DNA of 64,000 bases, from assembly GCA_025163595.1 (NCBI GenBank), contig CP104100.1:3100001-3164000 (forward strand), read 5' to 3'. The position numbers and the translations under genes are program-made. This document shows, one piece after another, positions 51,265 to 61,056 of this stretch; within the stretch, counting starts at the first letter, position 1, and the number at the start of each line of letters is the position of its first letter. The notes beneath the pieces are model-generated. The model ran no database searches and was not told the DNA's origin. It saw only the letters and a program-made list of their open reading frames with translations. The stretch comes from Phaeobacter sp. G2 (lineage in GTDB: Bacteria > Pseudomonadota > Alphaproteobacteria > Rhodobacterales > Rhodobacteraceae).

Positions 51265-52797
51265 TCAAAGCGGAATGTTGTCGTGCTTTTTCCACGGATT
51301 TTTCAGTGACTTGCCCCGCAGGGAGGCAAAGGCACGCGACACCCGGCGGCGGGTGGATTTGGGCTGGATCACCTCGTCAATGAAGCCCCGCTCGGCTGCC
51401 ACAAAAGGATTAGCAAACCGGTCCTCATAGTCTGCTGTATGGGCCGCGATCTTTTCCGCATTACCCAGATCGGCGCGGTGAATGATCTCGGTGGCACCCT
51501 TGGCGCCCATCACCGCAATTTCAGCGGTCGGCCAGGCGTAGTTGAAATCGCCGCGCAGGTGCTTGGAGGCCATAACGTCATAGGCACCACCATAGGCCTT
51601 GCGGGTGATCACAGTGACCTTTGGTACCGTGGCTTCGCCGTAGGCGAACAGCAGCTTGGCACCATGTTTGATCACACCGCCATATTCCTGGCTTGTGCCA
51701 GGCAGGAAGCCAGGAACATCCACCAGGGTCAGGATTGGAATTTCAAAGCAATCACAGAAGCGCACAAACCGCGCTGCCTTGCGCGAGCTGTCGATATCAA
51801 GGCAGCCCGCCAGCACCATTGGCTGGTTGGCAACCACACCCACGGTCTGGCCTTCAAGGCGGATAAAGCCGGTGATGATGTTTTTAGCGTAGTCTTCCTG
51901 GATCTCGTAGAAATCCCCCTCATCCGCCACTTTGGTGATCAGCTCTTTCATATCGTAGGGCGAATTGGGGTTCGCCGGGATCAGCGTATCCAGGCTGTCC
52001 TCGATCCGACCGGGTTCATCAAAGAAGGGCCGCACCGGCGGCTTTTCACGATTGTTGAGCGGCAGAAAGTCAACCAGGCGGCGGACCTCGGCCAGGGCCT
52101 CGACATCGTTTTCAAAGGCCGCATCAGCGACAGAGGACTTTTTGGTATGGGTGGACGCCCCGCCCAGCTCCTCGGCGGTGACGACCTCATTGGTGACAGT
52201 CTTGACCACATCCGGGCCGGTCACAAACATGTAAGAGGTGTCTTTCACCATAAAGATAAAATCAGTCATCGCGGGCGAATAGACCGCACCACCGGCGCAG
52301 GGCCCCATGATTACCGAGATCTGCGGCACAACGCCGCTGGCCATGATGTTGCGCTGAAACACTTCAGCATAGCCTGCCAGCGAGTCGACACCTTCCTGGA
52401 TCCGGGCACCCCCAGAATCATTCAAACCGATGATGGGCGCGCCGTTCTGAATGGCCATATCCTGGATCTTGCAAATCTTTTGCGCATGGGTTGCGGACAG
52501 GGACCCGCCAAAGACCGTGAAATCCTGGCTGAACAGATAGACCATGCGCCCGTTAATGGTGCCCCAGCCGGTGATGACACCATCCCCCGCAGGCTTTTGT
52601 TCTTCCATGCCAAAATCGGTGCAGCGGTGCGACACAAACATGTCGAACTCTTCAAAACTGCCCTCATCCAGCAGAAGCTCGATCCGCTCGCGTGCGGTCA
52701 GCTTGCCACGCCCGTGTTGCGCATCAATGCGGCGCTGGCCGCCACCAAGTCGCGCGGCATCGCGACGGTCTTCCAGCTCGGACAGAATATCTTTCAT
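51265..52797 (-). CDS. pccB: Propionyl-CoA carboxylase, beta (carboxyltransferase) subunit
   Basis: A 510-residue carboxyltransferase. Start at 52797 is chosen because family members begin [12 protein letters not shown]; the frame is open upstream. The biotin and acyl-CoA sites are seen in [22 protein letters not shown], and the C-terminal Gly-Gly-Ala-Tyr-Asp-Val-Met segment. It forms the complex with PccA. It is the first gene of the leftward run to mcm, and TTTGCAAA-type elements precede it. Confidence 0.97.
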   Translation of the reverse strand: MKDILSELEDRRDAARLGGGQRRIDAQHGRGKLTARERIELLLDEGSFEEFDMFVSHRCTDFGMEEQKPAGDGVITGWGTINGRMVYLFSQDFTVFGGSLSATHAQKICKIQDMAIQNGAPIIGLNDSGGARIQEGVDSLAGYAEVFQRNIMASGVVPQISVIMGPCAGGAVYSPAMTDFIFMVKDTSYMFVTGPDVVKTVTNEVVTAEELGGASTHTKKSSVADAAFENDVEALAEVRRLVDFLPLNNREKPPVRPFFDEPGRIEDSLDTLIPANPNSPYDMKELITKVADEGDFYEIQEDYAKNIITGFIRLEGQTVGVVANQPMVLAGCLDIDSSRKAARFVRFCDCFEIPILTLVDVPGFLPGTSQEYGGVIKHGAKLLFAYGEATVPKVTVITRKAYGGAYDVMASKHLRGDFNYAWPTAEIAVMGAKGATEIIHRADLGNAEKIAAHTADYEDRFANPFVAAERGFIDEVIQPKSTRRRVSRAFASLRGKSLKNPWKKHDNIPL

Positions 52798-52865
52798 GGC
52801 ACAGATCCCCATATAGAATTTGTCGCAGACTACCGCCGAGAGGCGCCAAGCCAAAGGCCTAAATG

Positions 52866-52917
52866 GCAAATTTGCAAACATTTTGCATATCAATATCGAA
52901 TAGTTGAATATTTGCTA
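52866..52917 (-). promoter_or_regulatory. TTTGCAAA-type operators before pccB
   Basis: TTTGCAAA at 52871-52878 lies within GCAAATTTGC (52866-52875), followed three bases later by TTTGCATA at 52882-52889. A partial TTTGCTAA is at 52911-52918. The set is about 70 to 120 bases before the pccB start on its own strand. It matches the PccR/ScfR elements found before prpE and scfR. Confidence 0.75.
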
Positions 52918-53039
52918 ATCCCCTCGCATTGTTTCCAAATTCGATTCAATGCAACACATTCTTGCCGTAATGCGTTCACCCTTCGTTCAGCATCAAGGTC
53001 GCAGGATCAGGCTCGTCTCAATCAAATTCGGGCAGAGCA

Positions 53040-54356
53040 ATGTTAAGTCGCGATGAAATAATCAAGGCCATGCAATACGAGCGTTTCCACATCAGCAACC
53101 CGCTCAACACCACGGGCAGCGCCCCGATCAAGATAACCTACCAATATGCTGGCGGAAGCGAACCTGGAGACCTGCCTACGCAAGCATACTATGACGGATG
53201 GCGCCGCATGGAGAACGCAGAAAAAGCCAGCTTTGAGGCGGCATTGGAGCATATTGAAAGCTACCTCAACGTCGATTTTGTTCAGACCAAACGTACCAGT
53301 GACCCGGATTTGAACGTGGCAGCCGTCAGCCTACCCGGCGCCACCATTGGCAGCGGTGGCTACAGCATTCGTTACCAAGACAAGAACATAACCCAATGGG
53401 ATGGATTTGTTGCCTATGACGCAACACTGAACCTCTCCTCTGAGCGCTATACAGACCTGCTGCTGCATGAGCTGGGACATGCCATGGGTCTGCGCCATAC
53501 ATTTGAAGCCGATACTCCCCTGCCGACCCAATATGAAAGCAACCTATTTTCTTTGATGTCCTACCGGGCCAACCCCTTCAACGGCGCGCATAGTGATGCG
53601 CTTATGCTGTTTGATGTGCTGGCCCTGCAAAACATCTGGGGCGCTGCAGTCAACAATGAAGAAAACAGCCGCTACACTGGCTGCAGGACCAATACCGTGG
53701 ACAGCATCTGGGACAGTGGCGGCATCGACGCCCTGGATGCAACGGGTCGCACACACCCGGTGACCCTGGACCTGCGACAAGGGGCTTTCTCTTCCTTTGA
53801 TACGGAGCATGACCTGATTATAACCTTCAGCACCGAGATCGAAAACGCCTATGGAGCCAAGGGCAATGACCGGGTTATCGGCAATGGTTTGGACAACCTG
53901 CTGCGCGGCCATGGCGGCAGGGATCTTTTGGCGGGCAAAGGCGGCGACGACCGGATGAAAGGCGGGGCTGGCGGTGACACCCTGTGGGGCGATCAAGGGG
54001 ATGATGTGATGCTTGGCGGCCGTGGCGGCGACCGGATGCGCGGTGGAAGTGGCGATGACTTTCTCAGTGGCAACCGCGGCCAAGACAGACTGGATGGTCA
54101 GGCCGGTGATGATTTTCTGATCGGCGGACGCGGCAAAGATGTCTTCATCTTCAAGAACAATGGCGGCTCGGATACCGTCGGCGACTTCAAACCCGGCAAA
54201 GATCTTCTGAATATTATCGGCCATGGCACCAGCGCGGATCTGCTGGATCAGGCCCGCGACACAGACGAGGGGCTCTTGTTTGAATTTGGCGCCGGTGACA
54301 GCCTGCTGCTACAGGATGTCACATTGGACAGCCTGGGCGATGACTTTCTCGTTTGA
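53040..54356 (+). CDS. Serralysin-like (M10) RTX metalloprotease
   Basis: A 438-residue secreted zinc endopeptidase. The zinc site His-Glu-Leu-Gly-His-Ala-Met-Gly-Leu-Arg-His lies near residues 144-154, and the Met-turn Ser-Leu-Met-Ser-Tyr is near 172-176, as in serralysins. From about residue 278 to 370 there are nonapeptide RTX repeats (Gly-Gly-x-Gly-x-Asp type) that bind calcium, followed by a C-terminal tail with a hydrophobic ending suited to type I export. No signal peptide and no ABC exporter genes in the window. It is divergent from pccB and shares its promoter interval. Confidence 0.9.
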   Translation: MLSRDEIIKAMQYERFHISNPLNTTGSAPIKITYQYAGGSEPGDLPTQAYYDGWRRMENAEKASFEAALEHIESYLNVDFVQTKRTSDPDLNVAAVSLPGATIGSGGYSIRYQDKNITQWDGFVAYDATLNLSSERYTDLLLHELGHAMGLRHTFEADTPLPTQYESNLFSLMSYRANPFNGAHSDALMLFDVLALQNIWGAAVNNEENSRYTGCRTNTVDSIWDSGGIDALDATGRTHPVTLDLRQGAFSSFDTEHDLIITFSTEIENAYGAKGNDRVIGNGLDNLLRGHGGRDLLAGKGGDDRMKGGAGGDTLWGDQGDDVMLGGRGGDRMRGGSGDDFLSGNRGQDRLDGQAGDDFLIGGRGKDVFIFKNNGGSDTVGDFKPGKDLLNIIGHGTSADLLDQARDTDEGLLFEFGAGDSLLLQDVTLDSLGDDFLV

Positions 54357-54404
54357 GACGATCTTAGAATAGACAATCCCAAAAAGCTAATCTAAGCCCA
54401 AGAT

Positions 54405-55616
54405 ATGCAAAATTCCCCAAGCTCCCCAAAGCGCGTACTGAGCAAACCGCATATTGCAACATTGATCCTGCTGGCCGGTCTCTCCGCGCTGGGGATGAAC
54501 CTGCACCTTGCCGCTCTGCCCAGCATGTCCAGCCATTTCGAGGTTGACTACCGAGTGATGCAGCTGTCGGTTTCGCTGTACCTCGCTGGCAACGCAGTTG
54601 TGCAGATATTTGTGGGGCCCATTTCGGACCAGATGGGACGCCGCCCGGTGCTCCTGGCCAGCATGGCTTTGTTTCTGGTGGCGACGGTGGGCTGTATCTT
54701 TGCCACCAACGTGGAGGTGTTCTTCTTTTTCCGGGTGGCGCAGACTGTCGTCGCCGCCACCATGGTGCTAAGCCGCGCCGCGGTGCGGGATATGTATGAT
54801 ACCAATGACGCAGCCAGCATGATCGGCTATGTCACCATGGGAATGGCCATTGTCCCGATGATTGGCCCCGCCATCGGCGGCTTTCTGGACCAATGGATGG
54901 GCTGGACTGCTGTGTTCTGGGCGCTCTTTTTGATGGGTGCCCTGACCCTAGCGATTACCTATTTTGATTTTGGGGAAACCGCACACAAAAGCGGCAAAAC
55001 GCTGGGTGCACAGTTCGCCGAATACCCTGAACTGCTCTGCTCTCCCCGCTTCTGGGGCTACTCTCTGGCCTCAGGCCTCGCCTCTGGCTCATTCTTTGCC
55101 TATCTCGGCGGCGCACCTTTTTTGGGGACCGAAATTTATGGCCTCAGCAGTGCGGAAATTGGCATCTACCTCTCTGCACCGGCTGTTGGTTACTTCGTTG
55201 GCAACTTTCTCTCGGGTCGGTTTTCTGGTCGGGTCGGGATCAACCGAATGGTGCTGTGGGGCTGTATCATCAATGGGGTTGGCGTGCTCGTTTCGCTCAT
55301 TATCGCCCTGGCAGGTGCTGATACCTTCCTCACCTTCTTTGGCTTTATGTGCTTTGTCGGCCTGGGCAATGGAATGGCCATTCCCAATGGCACCACTGGC
55401 GCGATTTCCGTCCGCCCGCATCTGGCGGGCACCGCCTCCGGCCTGAGCGGCGCCATTATGATTGGTGCCGGCGCTGCGCTGAGCGCCTATGCCGGCTTTC
55501 TGTTGAAACCCGATTCTACGGCTGTGCCTCTCTTGCTGTTGATGTTTGCCACCGCCATCGCCGGGCTGGTGGCGATCCTGCTGGTAATCCTGCGTGAAAA
55601 GCAATTGAACAGCTAG
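54405..55616 (+). CDS. Bcr/CflA-family multidrug efflux MFS transporter
   Basis: A 403-residue membrane protein with twelve hydrophobic helices. The MFS motif between helices 2 and 3 reads Gly-Pro-Ile-Ser-Asp-Gln-Met-Gly-Arg-Arg-Pro, typical of the 12-TM drug/H+ antiporter family. The Arg-Ala-Ala-Val-Arg-Asp-Met-Tyr segment in the middle of helix 4 region is typical of Bcr/CflA. Substrate unknown. It follows the protease gene by about 50 bases and may share its transcript. It stands before scfR. Confidence 0.85.
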   Translation: MQNSPSSPKRVLSKPHIATLILLAGLSALGMNLHLAALPSMSSHFEVDYRVMQLSVSLYLAGNAVVQIFVGPISDQMGRRPVLLASMALFLVATVGCIFATNVEVFFFFRVAQTVVAATMVLSRAAVRDMYDTNDAASMIGYVTMGMAIVPMIGPAIGGFLDQWMGWTAVFWALFLMGALTLAITYFDFGETAHKSGKTLGAQFAEYPELLCSPRFWGYSLASGLASGSFFAYLGGAPFLGTEIYGLSSAEIGIYLSAPAVGYFVGNFLSGRFSGRVGINRMVLWGCIINGVGVLVSLIIALAGADTFLTFFGFMCFVGLGNGMAIPNGTTGAISVRPHLAGTASGLSGAIMIGAGAALSAYAGFLLKPDSTAVPLLLLMFATAIAGLVAILLVILREKQLNS

Positions 55617-55661
55617 ACTCAGGATCCATTCATCCGGAGCCTAACTTGCCGCGTCTGTAAC

Positions 55662-55699
55662 TTTGCAATTATACTTCCCCTGGATAGCAGGTTTGCAAA
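55662..55699 (+). promoter_or_regulatory. TTTGCAAA-type operators before scfR
   Basis: TTTGCAAT at 55662-55669 and TTTGCAAA at 55692-55699 lie on one face of the helix, 30 bases apart, and about 10 to 48 bases before the scfR start. They could mediate self-repression of the regulator. Confidence 0.62.
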
Positions 55700-55709
55700 G
55701 GTATCTCCA

Positions 55710-57098
55710 ATGGCGACACAGAAACTCTATGCAGGGGCAAAACTGCGCGAAATGCGGACCCGGCTTGAGCTGACACAAAAAGGATTTGCAGCCAAGCTCG
55801 GCGTGTCATTGCCCTACCTCAACCAGATGGAAAACAACAACCGGCCGGTATCGACCACCGTCGTTCTGGCGCTGGCGCAGGAGTTTGGCCTGGATGTGAC
55901 AGAACTGTCGACAGGCGACAGTGAGCGGCTGGTGAGTGACATGCGCGAAGCCATTGCTGATCCGGTCTTTGCCGATGAGCCCCCGCCCCTGGCCGATCTG
56001 CGGCTCACCGCCTCCAATGCCCCTGCACTGGCCCGCGCCTTTCTCAGCCTGCATCGCGCCTATCGCCAAACCCATGAACGGCTTGCCTCGCTGGATGAGG
56101 CCCTGGGGCGCGAGGATTCCCGCATTCAGGCCAGCCCCTGGGAAGAAGTGCGCGACTTTTTCCATTATTGCGACAACTACATTGATGCCATGGACCGGGC
56201 CGCCGAACGCTTTGCCGGGTCCGCAGATGTGCGGCTTGCTGCCACAACTGCGCTGGAAAACGCCGGCATCACCATTTCCATCACCGATATGGACGGGCTG
56301 CGCGGCTATGATCCGAGCACCCGTACGCTGCGGCTCTCTAACCGCTCCAGCCCGCCGACGCAGGTGTTTCAGCTGCTGTTGCAGGTGGCGTTGCTTAGTC
56401 AGGAAAGCCTGCTGGAGGCGACATTGGATTTTGCCCGCTTCCAAAGCGATGAGGCCCGAGCCATCGCCAAAATTGGCCTCGCCAACTATTTCGCCGGGGC
56501 CGCGCTGATGCCCTATGGTCGCTTTCTTGCTGCCGCCCAAGAAGACCGTCACGACCTGGAACGCCTCGCCACCCGGTTTGGTGCCTCAATCGAACAGGTG
56601 GCGCATCGCCTTTCAACGCTGCAACGTCCCGGCGCCAAGGGTATTCCGTTTTTCTTCGTCCGCGTGGATCAGGCAGGCACCATCACCAAACGCCACTCTG
56701 CCACACGGCTGCAATTTGCCCGTTTTGGCGGTGCTTGCCCTCTGTGGAACGTGCACCGCGCCTTTGAAACGCCCGGGCGTTTCCTGCGGCAATTGGCCGA
56801 AACCCCGGACGGGGTGCGCTATATCTCGCTGGCGCGGGATGTGTCCAAATCAGGCGGCTCCTTTGGCTCGCCCGTGCGGCGCTACGCCATCTCTCTGGGC
56901 TGCGAAGTGCGTCATGCTCAGGCCCTGGTCTATGCTGACAATCTGGAAATGAGCCATGCCTCCGCCTATGAGCCCATCGGCATTTCTTGCCGCATCTGTG
57001 AGCGTAAAACCTGCCATCAGCGCTCGGTTCCGCCATTGGAACGCCGCCTCAGCATCAACAATGATCAGCGCGGTATTCTGCCCTACGAAGTAAGCTGA
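55710..57098 (+). CDS. scfR: Short-chain fatty acyl-CoA regulator ScfR/PccR (XRE family)
   Basis: A 462-residue transcription regulator. Residues about 9-63 form an XRE-type helix-turn-helix (Leu-Thr-Gln-Lys-Gly-Phe-Ala-Ala-Lys-Leu-Gly-Val-Ser-Leu-Pro-Tyr). The centre is a degenerate IrrE/ImmA-like domain without the His-Glu-x-x-His. The C-terminal part has the family's Cys pattern, Ile-Ser-Cys-Arg-Ile-Cys-Glu-Arg-Lys-Thr-Cys-His-Gln-Arg. In Rhodobacter, PccR senses acyl-CoA and controls propionyl-CoA genes; in mycobacteria the related PrpR does so. TTTGCAAA elements before this gene and before prpE and pccB support the role. Whether it acts as activator or repressor cannot be seen. Confidence 0.9.
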   Translation: MATQKLYAGAKLREMRTRLELTQKGFAAKLGVSLPYLNQMENNNRPVSTTVVLALAQEFGLDVTELSTGDSERLVSDMREAIADPVFADEPPPLADLRLTASNAPALARAFLSLHRAYRQTHERLASLDEALGREDSRIQASPWEEVRDFFHYCDNYIDAMDRAAERFAGSADVRLAATTALENAGITISITDMDGLRGYDPSTRTLRLSNRSSPPTQVFQLLLQVALLSQESLLEATLDFARFQSDEARAIAKIGLANYFAGAALMPYGRFLAAAQEDRHDLERLATRFGASIEQVAHRLSTLQRPGAKGIPFFFVRVDQAGTITKRHSATRLQFARFGGACPLWNVHRAFETPGRFLRQLAETPDGVRYISLARDVSKSGGSFGSPVRRYAISLGCEVRHAQALVYADNLEMSHASAYEPIGISCRICERKTCHQRSVPPLERRLSINNDQRGILPYEVS

Positions 57099-57130
57099 AG
57101 ACCAGCGCCCCCAGAGCTGAACAACAAAAT

Positions 57131-57150
57131 GGGGGGCGTCAAACGCCCCC
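57131..57150 (-). terminator. Terminator facing left after the DUF465 gene
   Basis: A seven-bp stem (57132-57138 with 57144-57150) and five-base loop, which on the minus strand is followed by ATTTTGTTGTT. It lies 70 bases downstream of the minus-strand DUF465 gene. Confidence 0.7.
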
Positions 57151-57220
57151 TGATACTCGTGACTGAACATATCACTGCGCTGTCTCAATCTGTTTCAGAT
57201 CTTCGCAGCCCTGGCAGACA

Positions 57221-57460
57221 TCAGGCCTTGGCCAGGATGTTCCAGATCTCGTCTTTCAATGCGCCGCGCTTTTTGCGCAGCTCCACCTCGGCCAGCTCTT
57301 CCAGTGGCTCGACGTTGGTTTCGGCGCGGTGTACCGCGCGGTTGACCTCATGGTACTCATCCGCAAGCTTGGAAAAATGCGCATCGTTTTGTTTCAACTG
57401 GCTCATGGCTTCCACTTTGTCGGGGAATTCTTCTGCCAGTTCATGGGGGGTATTGGACAT
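57221..57460 (-). CDS. YdcH-like DUF465 protein
   Basis: A 79-residue helical protein with the DUF465 pattern: Leu-Ala-Glu-Glu-Phe-Pro, Ala-His-Phe-Ser-Lys-Leu-Ala-Asp-Glu-Tyr-His-Glu-Val-Asn, and a C-terminal Leu-Arg-Lys-Lys-Arg-Gly-Ala-Leu-Lys-Asp-Glu-Ile segment. It is probably a coiled-coil in the cytoplasm. The function is not known. It is transcribed alone on the minus strand. Confidence 0.88.
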   Translation of the reverse strand: MSNTPHELAEEFPDKVEAMSQLKQNDAHFSKLADEYHEVNRAVHRAETNVEPLEELAEVELRKKRGALKDEIWNILAKA

Positions 57461-57609
57461 CTGTTCGCTCCTTATATTTGGGTCAAGAACAGGCTATTGC
57501 CCCCAGCCCTCCGTCACATTGACGCGGATCAAACAAACATCTGAAAACACAAATATGGCGGCGTTTTTTTCTACCCCAAATCCCGCATACAACCGGCCCA
57601 GCCGCCGAC

Positions 57610-57649
57610 GAAAAAAGCCGCCGTTCCCAAACAACAGGAACGACGGCTT
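57610..57649 (-). terminator. Rho-independent terminator of the bet genes
   Basis: A 13-bp stem (57615-57627 with 57637-57649, one G-T pair) with a nine-base loop, followed on the minus strand by TTTTTT. It lies about 28 bases beyond the betA stop codon. Confidence 0.9.
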
Positions 57650-57676
57650 GCCGCCTTTGTGGACTGCAAAACAGCC

Positions 57677-59335
57677 CTAACGCTGGCTCTCCTGCCAGTT
57701 TTTATTGAACCAGGGTTCGGCATTAGAGGCGGGCAACCGCCGTCCCAGAATATGGTCTGCCGCCTTCTCCCCGGTCATGATAGAGGGGCCGTTCAGGTTG
57801 CCATTGGTAATGCGTGGAAAAATGGAACTGTCGGCAACGCGCAGCCCTTCGACGCCAATCACCCGACATTCAGGATCAACCACTGCCATCGGATCCTCCA
57901 GCGCGCCCATTTTGCAGGTGCCACAGGGATGATAGGCGCTTTCCGCATGTTCACGGATAAAGCCGTCAATCTCCGCATCGCTTTGCAAAGCGTCACCAGG
58001 CTGGATTTCGTGCTTCACAAAGGGCGTCATGGCCTCCTGTGCAAAGACCTCTCGCGTCAAGCGCACACATTTGCGGAAATCGATCCAGTCCTGTTCCGTC
58101 GACATATAGTTAAAGAAAATCTTTGGCGCCTCTTTGGGGTCGGCGCTGGCGAGGGTAATCTCGCCGCGCGATTCTGAACGCATCGGCCCCACATGGGCCT
58201 GAAACCCGTGCCCTTCAGCCGCAGCCTGACCGTCATAGCGCACCGCAATGGGCAGGAAATGGTATTGGATATCTGGATAATCGACCCCTTTGTCGGACCG
58301 GATGAAGGCCGCGCTTTCAAACTGGTTCGAGGCCCCCAGCCCGGTCTTGCTAAAGAACCACTGGGCCCCAACCCAGGCCTTGCCCAAAAGGTTCCAGTAT
58401 TTGAACAGGGTGATGGGCTGTTTGCAGGCATATTGGAAATAGAATTCCAGGTGATCCTGCAGGTTTTTCCCAACGCCGGGGCGGTCTGCAACCACCTCGA
58501 TGCCATGCTCCGCCAGCTGTTCCGCCGGGCCAATGCCCGACAGCATCAACAGTTTCGGCGAATTGATTGAACTGGCGGCCAGAATGACCTCGATCTCGGC
58601 CTCAATGACCTCAACCTTGCCGCCGCGCTCAATCTCGACCCCGGTGGCGCGACCTTCGGTGATCACCACCTTGCGGGCAAACCCCCGGATCATCTCGCAA
58701 TTGTCCCGCTTGAGCGCAGGCCGCAGATAGGCATTGGCGGCTGACCATCGCTGGCCTTTGTAGACGGTCATCTCCATCGGGCCAAAGCCCTCTTGCTGCT
58801 CACCGTTGTAATCTTCGGTCACCGGGTAGCCCGCCTGCGCGCCGGCCGAGACAAAGGCATCATGCAGCGGATTGTCGCGGGGGCCACGGGTCACATGCAG
58901 CGGGCCATCCGTGCCGCGCCAGTCGGCATCGCCGCCCTGCCCGCGACTGTCCCAGGTTTCCATCCGTTTGAAATAGGGCAGCACATCCGCATAGGACCAC
59001 CCCTGGGCGCCGCTTTCGGCCCAGTGGTTGTAATCGCCCGCGTGGCCGCGCACATAGACCATGCCGTTGATGGAAGAAGAGCCGCCTACCACCTTGCCGC
59101 GCGGTGTCACCAACTCACGATTGTCCAAATGTGGCTCGGGCTGGGATTTGTAGCCCCAGTCGTAGAGCGACATATTCATCGGATAAGACAGCGCACCCGG
59201 CATCTGGATCAGCGGCCCGACATCCGTGCCACCATGTTCGATAACCAGAACGGATTTCCCCGCCTCAGACAGACGATAGGCCATGGCGCAGCCCGCCGAG
59301 CCCGCCCCAACAATCACATAATCCGCTTTCATCAC
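57677..59335 (-). CDS. betA: Choline dehydrogenase
   Basis: A 552-residue GMC-family FAD enzyme that oxidises choline to betaine aldehyde. The FAD fingerprint [11 protein letters not shown] is near residues 8-18; the active-site His is in [12 protein letters not shown]; and the GMC signature [11 protein letters not shown] is near residue 85. Length matches BetA. It is the last gene of the bet operon, 200 bases after betB with hairpins between, and followed by a strong terminator. Confidence 0.96.
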   Translation of the reverse strand: MMKADYVIVGAGSAGCAMAYRLSEAGKSVLVIEHGGTDVGPLIQMPGALSYPMNMSLYDWGYKSQPEPHLDNRELVTPRGKVVGGSSSINGMVYVRGHAGDYNHWAESGAQGWSYADVLPYFKRMETWDSRGQGGDADWRGTDGPLHVTRGPRDNPLHDAFVSAGAQAGYPVTEDYNGEQQEGFGPMEMTVYKGQRWSAANAYLRPALKRDNCEMIRGFARKVVITEGRATGVEIERGGKVEVIEAEIEVILAASSINSPKLLMLSGIGPAEQLAEHGIEVVADRPGVGKNLQDHLEFYFQYACKQPITLFKYWNLLGKAWVGAQWFFSKTGLGASNQFESAAFIRSDKGVDYPDIQYHFLPIAVRYDGQAAAEGHGFQAHVGPMRSESRGEITLASADPKEAPKIFFNYMSTEQDWIDFRKCVRLTREVFAQEAMTPFVKHEIQPGDALQSDAEIDGFIREHAESAYHPCGTCKMGALEDPMAVVDPECRVIGVEGLRVADSSIFPRITNGNLNGPSIMTGEKAADHILGRRLPASNAEPWFNKNWQESQR

Positions 59336-59380
59336 TTCTCTCCGTCGCGCATTTGGGGCTGGTCAAGGCAGCCGTCAGGC

Positions 59381-59536
59381 CCCGCGCGCCGGCGCGGGCT
59401 CGTCCTTGAGGCAGCCCAAAATCGCCTCTTCATTGGCTTGAGATCTGCTGAGGCAGGCATCGCGGCCTCAGCAGCCCCCTTGTCTTTGCCCATTCGGGCA
59501 ACGGGGCGGGTGGGTGGGCGTTGCCTGAATGGGCAA
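59381..59536 (-). repeat. Three consecutive hairpins between betB and betA
   Basis: Stem 1 is 59381-59387 with 59392-59398 (7 bp); stem 2 is 59445-59453 with 59466-59474 (9 bp); stem 3 is 59486-59503 with 59519-59536 (18 bp, one mismatch), ending just at the betB stop codon. None is followed by a T-run in the operon direction. They may cause partial termination, processing or stability differences between the betB and betA parts of the message. Confidence 0.75.
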
Positions 59537-60994
59537 TCAGAACGCCGCCTCGACATCGCCCATACGCACGTAAACCGATTTCACCTGGCTAAAATGCTTG
59601 ATCGCCTCTTTGGAGTTCTCACGCCCCACACCGGATGCCTTGACCCCACCAAAAGGCGCTTCAACAGGTGCGTCGTTGTAGGAGTTGATAAAGCAGCTGC
59701 CGGCCTCCAGATTGCCAATCACCCGGTGTGCGCGGGTGAAATCCTTGGTGAACACCCCGGCGGACAGGCCGAACTCGGTGTCATTGGCGCGGGCCACCAC
59801 CTCTTCTTCGCTGTCAAAATCCAGTACTGACATGACCGGGCCAAAAATCTCTTCGCGGGCAATTGTCATATCATCGGTGACATCGGCAAACACGGTGGGC
59901 TGCAGGTACCAGCCCGGCATGTCGCAGCGTCCGCCGCCACAGAGCAGCCGCGCCCCCTCGGCTTTGCCCTTTTCAATGTAGCCCAGAACGATATTCATCT
60001 GGTGTTCATTGACCATGGGACCAAAACTGGTCGCCTCATCCATGGGATCGCCAATAACCGCATTGCCGGTCCGTTCCGCCAAACGCGCCAGGAATTTCTC
60101 CTTGATGCCTTTTTGAACAAACACCCGCGTGCCATTCGAGCAGACCTGCCCGGAGGAGTAGAAATTGCCGTTAATGGCTCCGCCCACGGCATTGTCGATA
60201 TCCGCGTCATCAAAGACGATCATTGGCGATTTGCCACCCAGCTCCATGGTGACATGTTTCATGTCCGCAGCGGCCGCAGCATAGACCTTCTTACCGGTGG
60301 GCACCGATCCGGTCAGCGAAACCTTGTCGACGCGGGGATCTGTCACCAGCGCGGCCCCCACCTCGCCCATGCCCTGAACCACGTTAAAAACCCCGGCTGG
60401 CAGCCCGGCCTCATGCAGGATCTCGGCAACCTTCAAGGCACAGAGCGGCGTGGCCTCAGAGGGTTTGAACACCATGCTATTGCCACAGGCCAGCGCAGGC
60501 GCGCCCTTCCAGCAGGCAATTTGCGTTGGGTAGTTCCAGGCCCCAATCCCAACACAAAGCCCCAGGGCCTCGCGCATGGTATAGACCCAGTCCTCGCCCA
60601 GTGGGATATGCTCTCCGGTCAGGCTGCCAGCCAGGCCGCCAAAATACTCCAATGCGTCGGCACCAGAAGTGGCATCCGCCACCAGAGTCTCCTGCAGCGG
60701 CTTACCGGTATCATAGGTTTCCAACACCGAAAGTTCGTGATTGCGCGCGCGGATGATATCAGCAGCCCGGCGCAGGATGCGGCCACGCTCAGTCCCACTC
60801 ATCTTGGCCCAGGCCTTTTGAGCAGCCTTGCCGCTGGCAAGGGCCTGTTCAACGATGGCCGGGGTTGCGGCGTGTACCGTGGCAATCTGGTCGCCGGTCG
60901 CAGCATAAATCACCGGGATTGGCGTTCCGGCTGTGTCTTCGACATAGGCGCCATTGATGAAATGGCTGGCTTTGGGTTGGGCGGGATGAGTCAT
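59537..60994 (-). CDS. betB: Betaine aldehyde dehydrogenase
   Basis: A 485-residue NAD(P)-dependent aldehyde dehydrogenase producing glycine betaine. The general base Glu is in Met-Glu-Leu-Gly-Gly-Lys-Ser-Pro, and the catalytic Cys in [18 protein letters not shown] and Gly-Asn-Ser-Met blocks are in place. BetB members share the C-terminal Asn-Ser-Tyr-Asn and Gly-Gly-Val-Lys-Ala-Ser-Gly blocks. It follows betC by 62 bases on the same strand. Confidence 0.96.
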   Translation of the reverse strand: MTHPAQPKASHFINGAYVEDTAGTPIPVIYAATGDQIATVHAATPAIVEQALASGKAAQKAWAKMSGTERGRILRRAADIIRARNHELSVLETYDTGKPLQETLVADATSGADALEYFGGLAGSLTGEHIPLGEDWVYTMREALGLCVGIGAWNYPTQIACWKGAPALACGNSMVFKPSEATPLCALKVAEILHEAGLPAGVFNVVQGMGEVGAALVTDPRVDKVSLTGSVPTGKKVYAAAAADMKHVTMELGGKSPMIVFDDADIDNAVGGAINGNFYSSGQVCSNGTRVFVQKGIKEKFLARLAERTGNAVIGDPMDEATSFGPMVNEHQMNIVLGYIEKGKAEGARLLCGGGRCDMPGWYLQPTVFADVTDDMTIAREEIFGPVMSVLDFDSEEEVVARANDTEFGLSAGVFTKDFTRAHRVIGNLEAGSCFINSYNDAPVEAPFGGVKASGVGRENSKEAIKHFSQVKSVYVRMGDVEAAF

Positions 60995-61056
60995 GATTTT
61001 ATGCCTCCGGCGGGGATATTTGGGGCCAAATGAACTGGCGGTATTTAAATTTCGGG

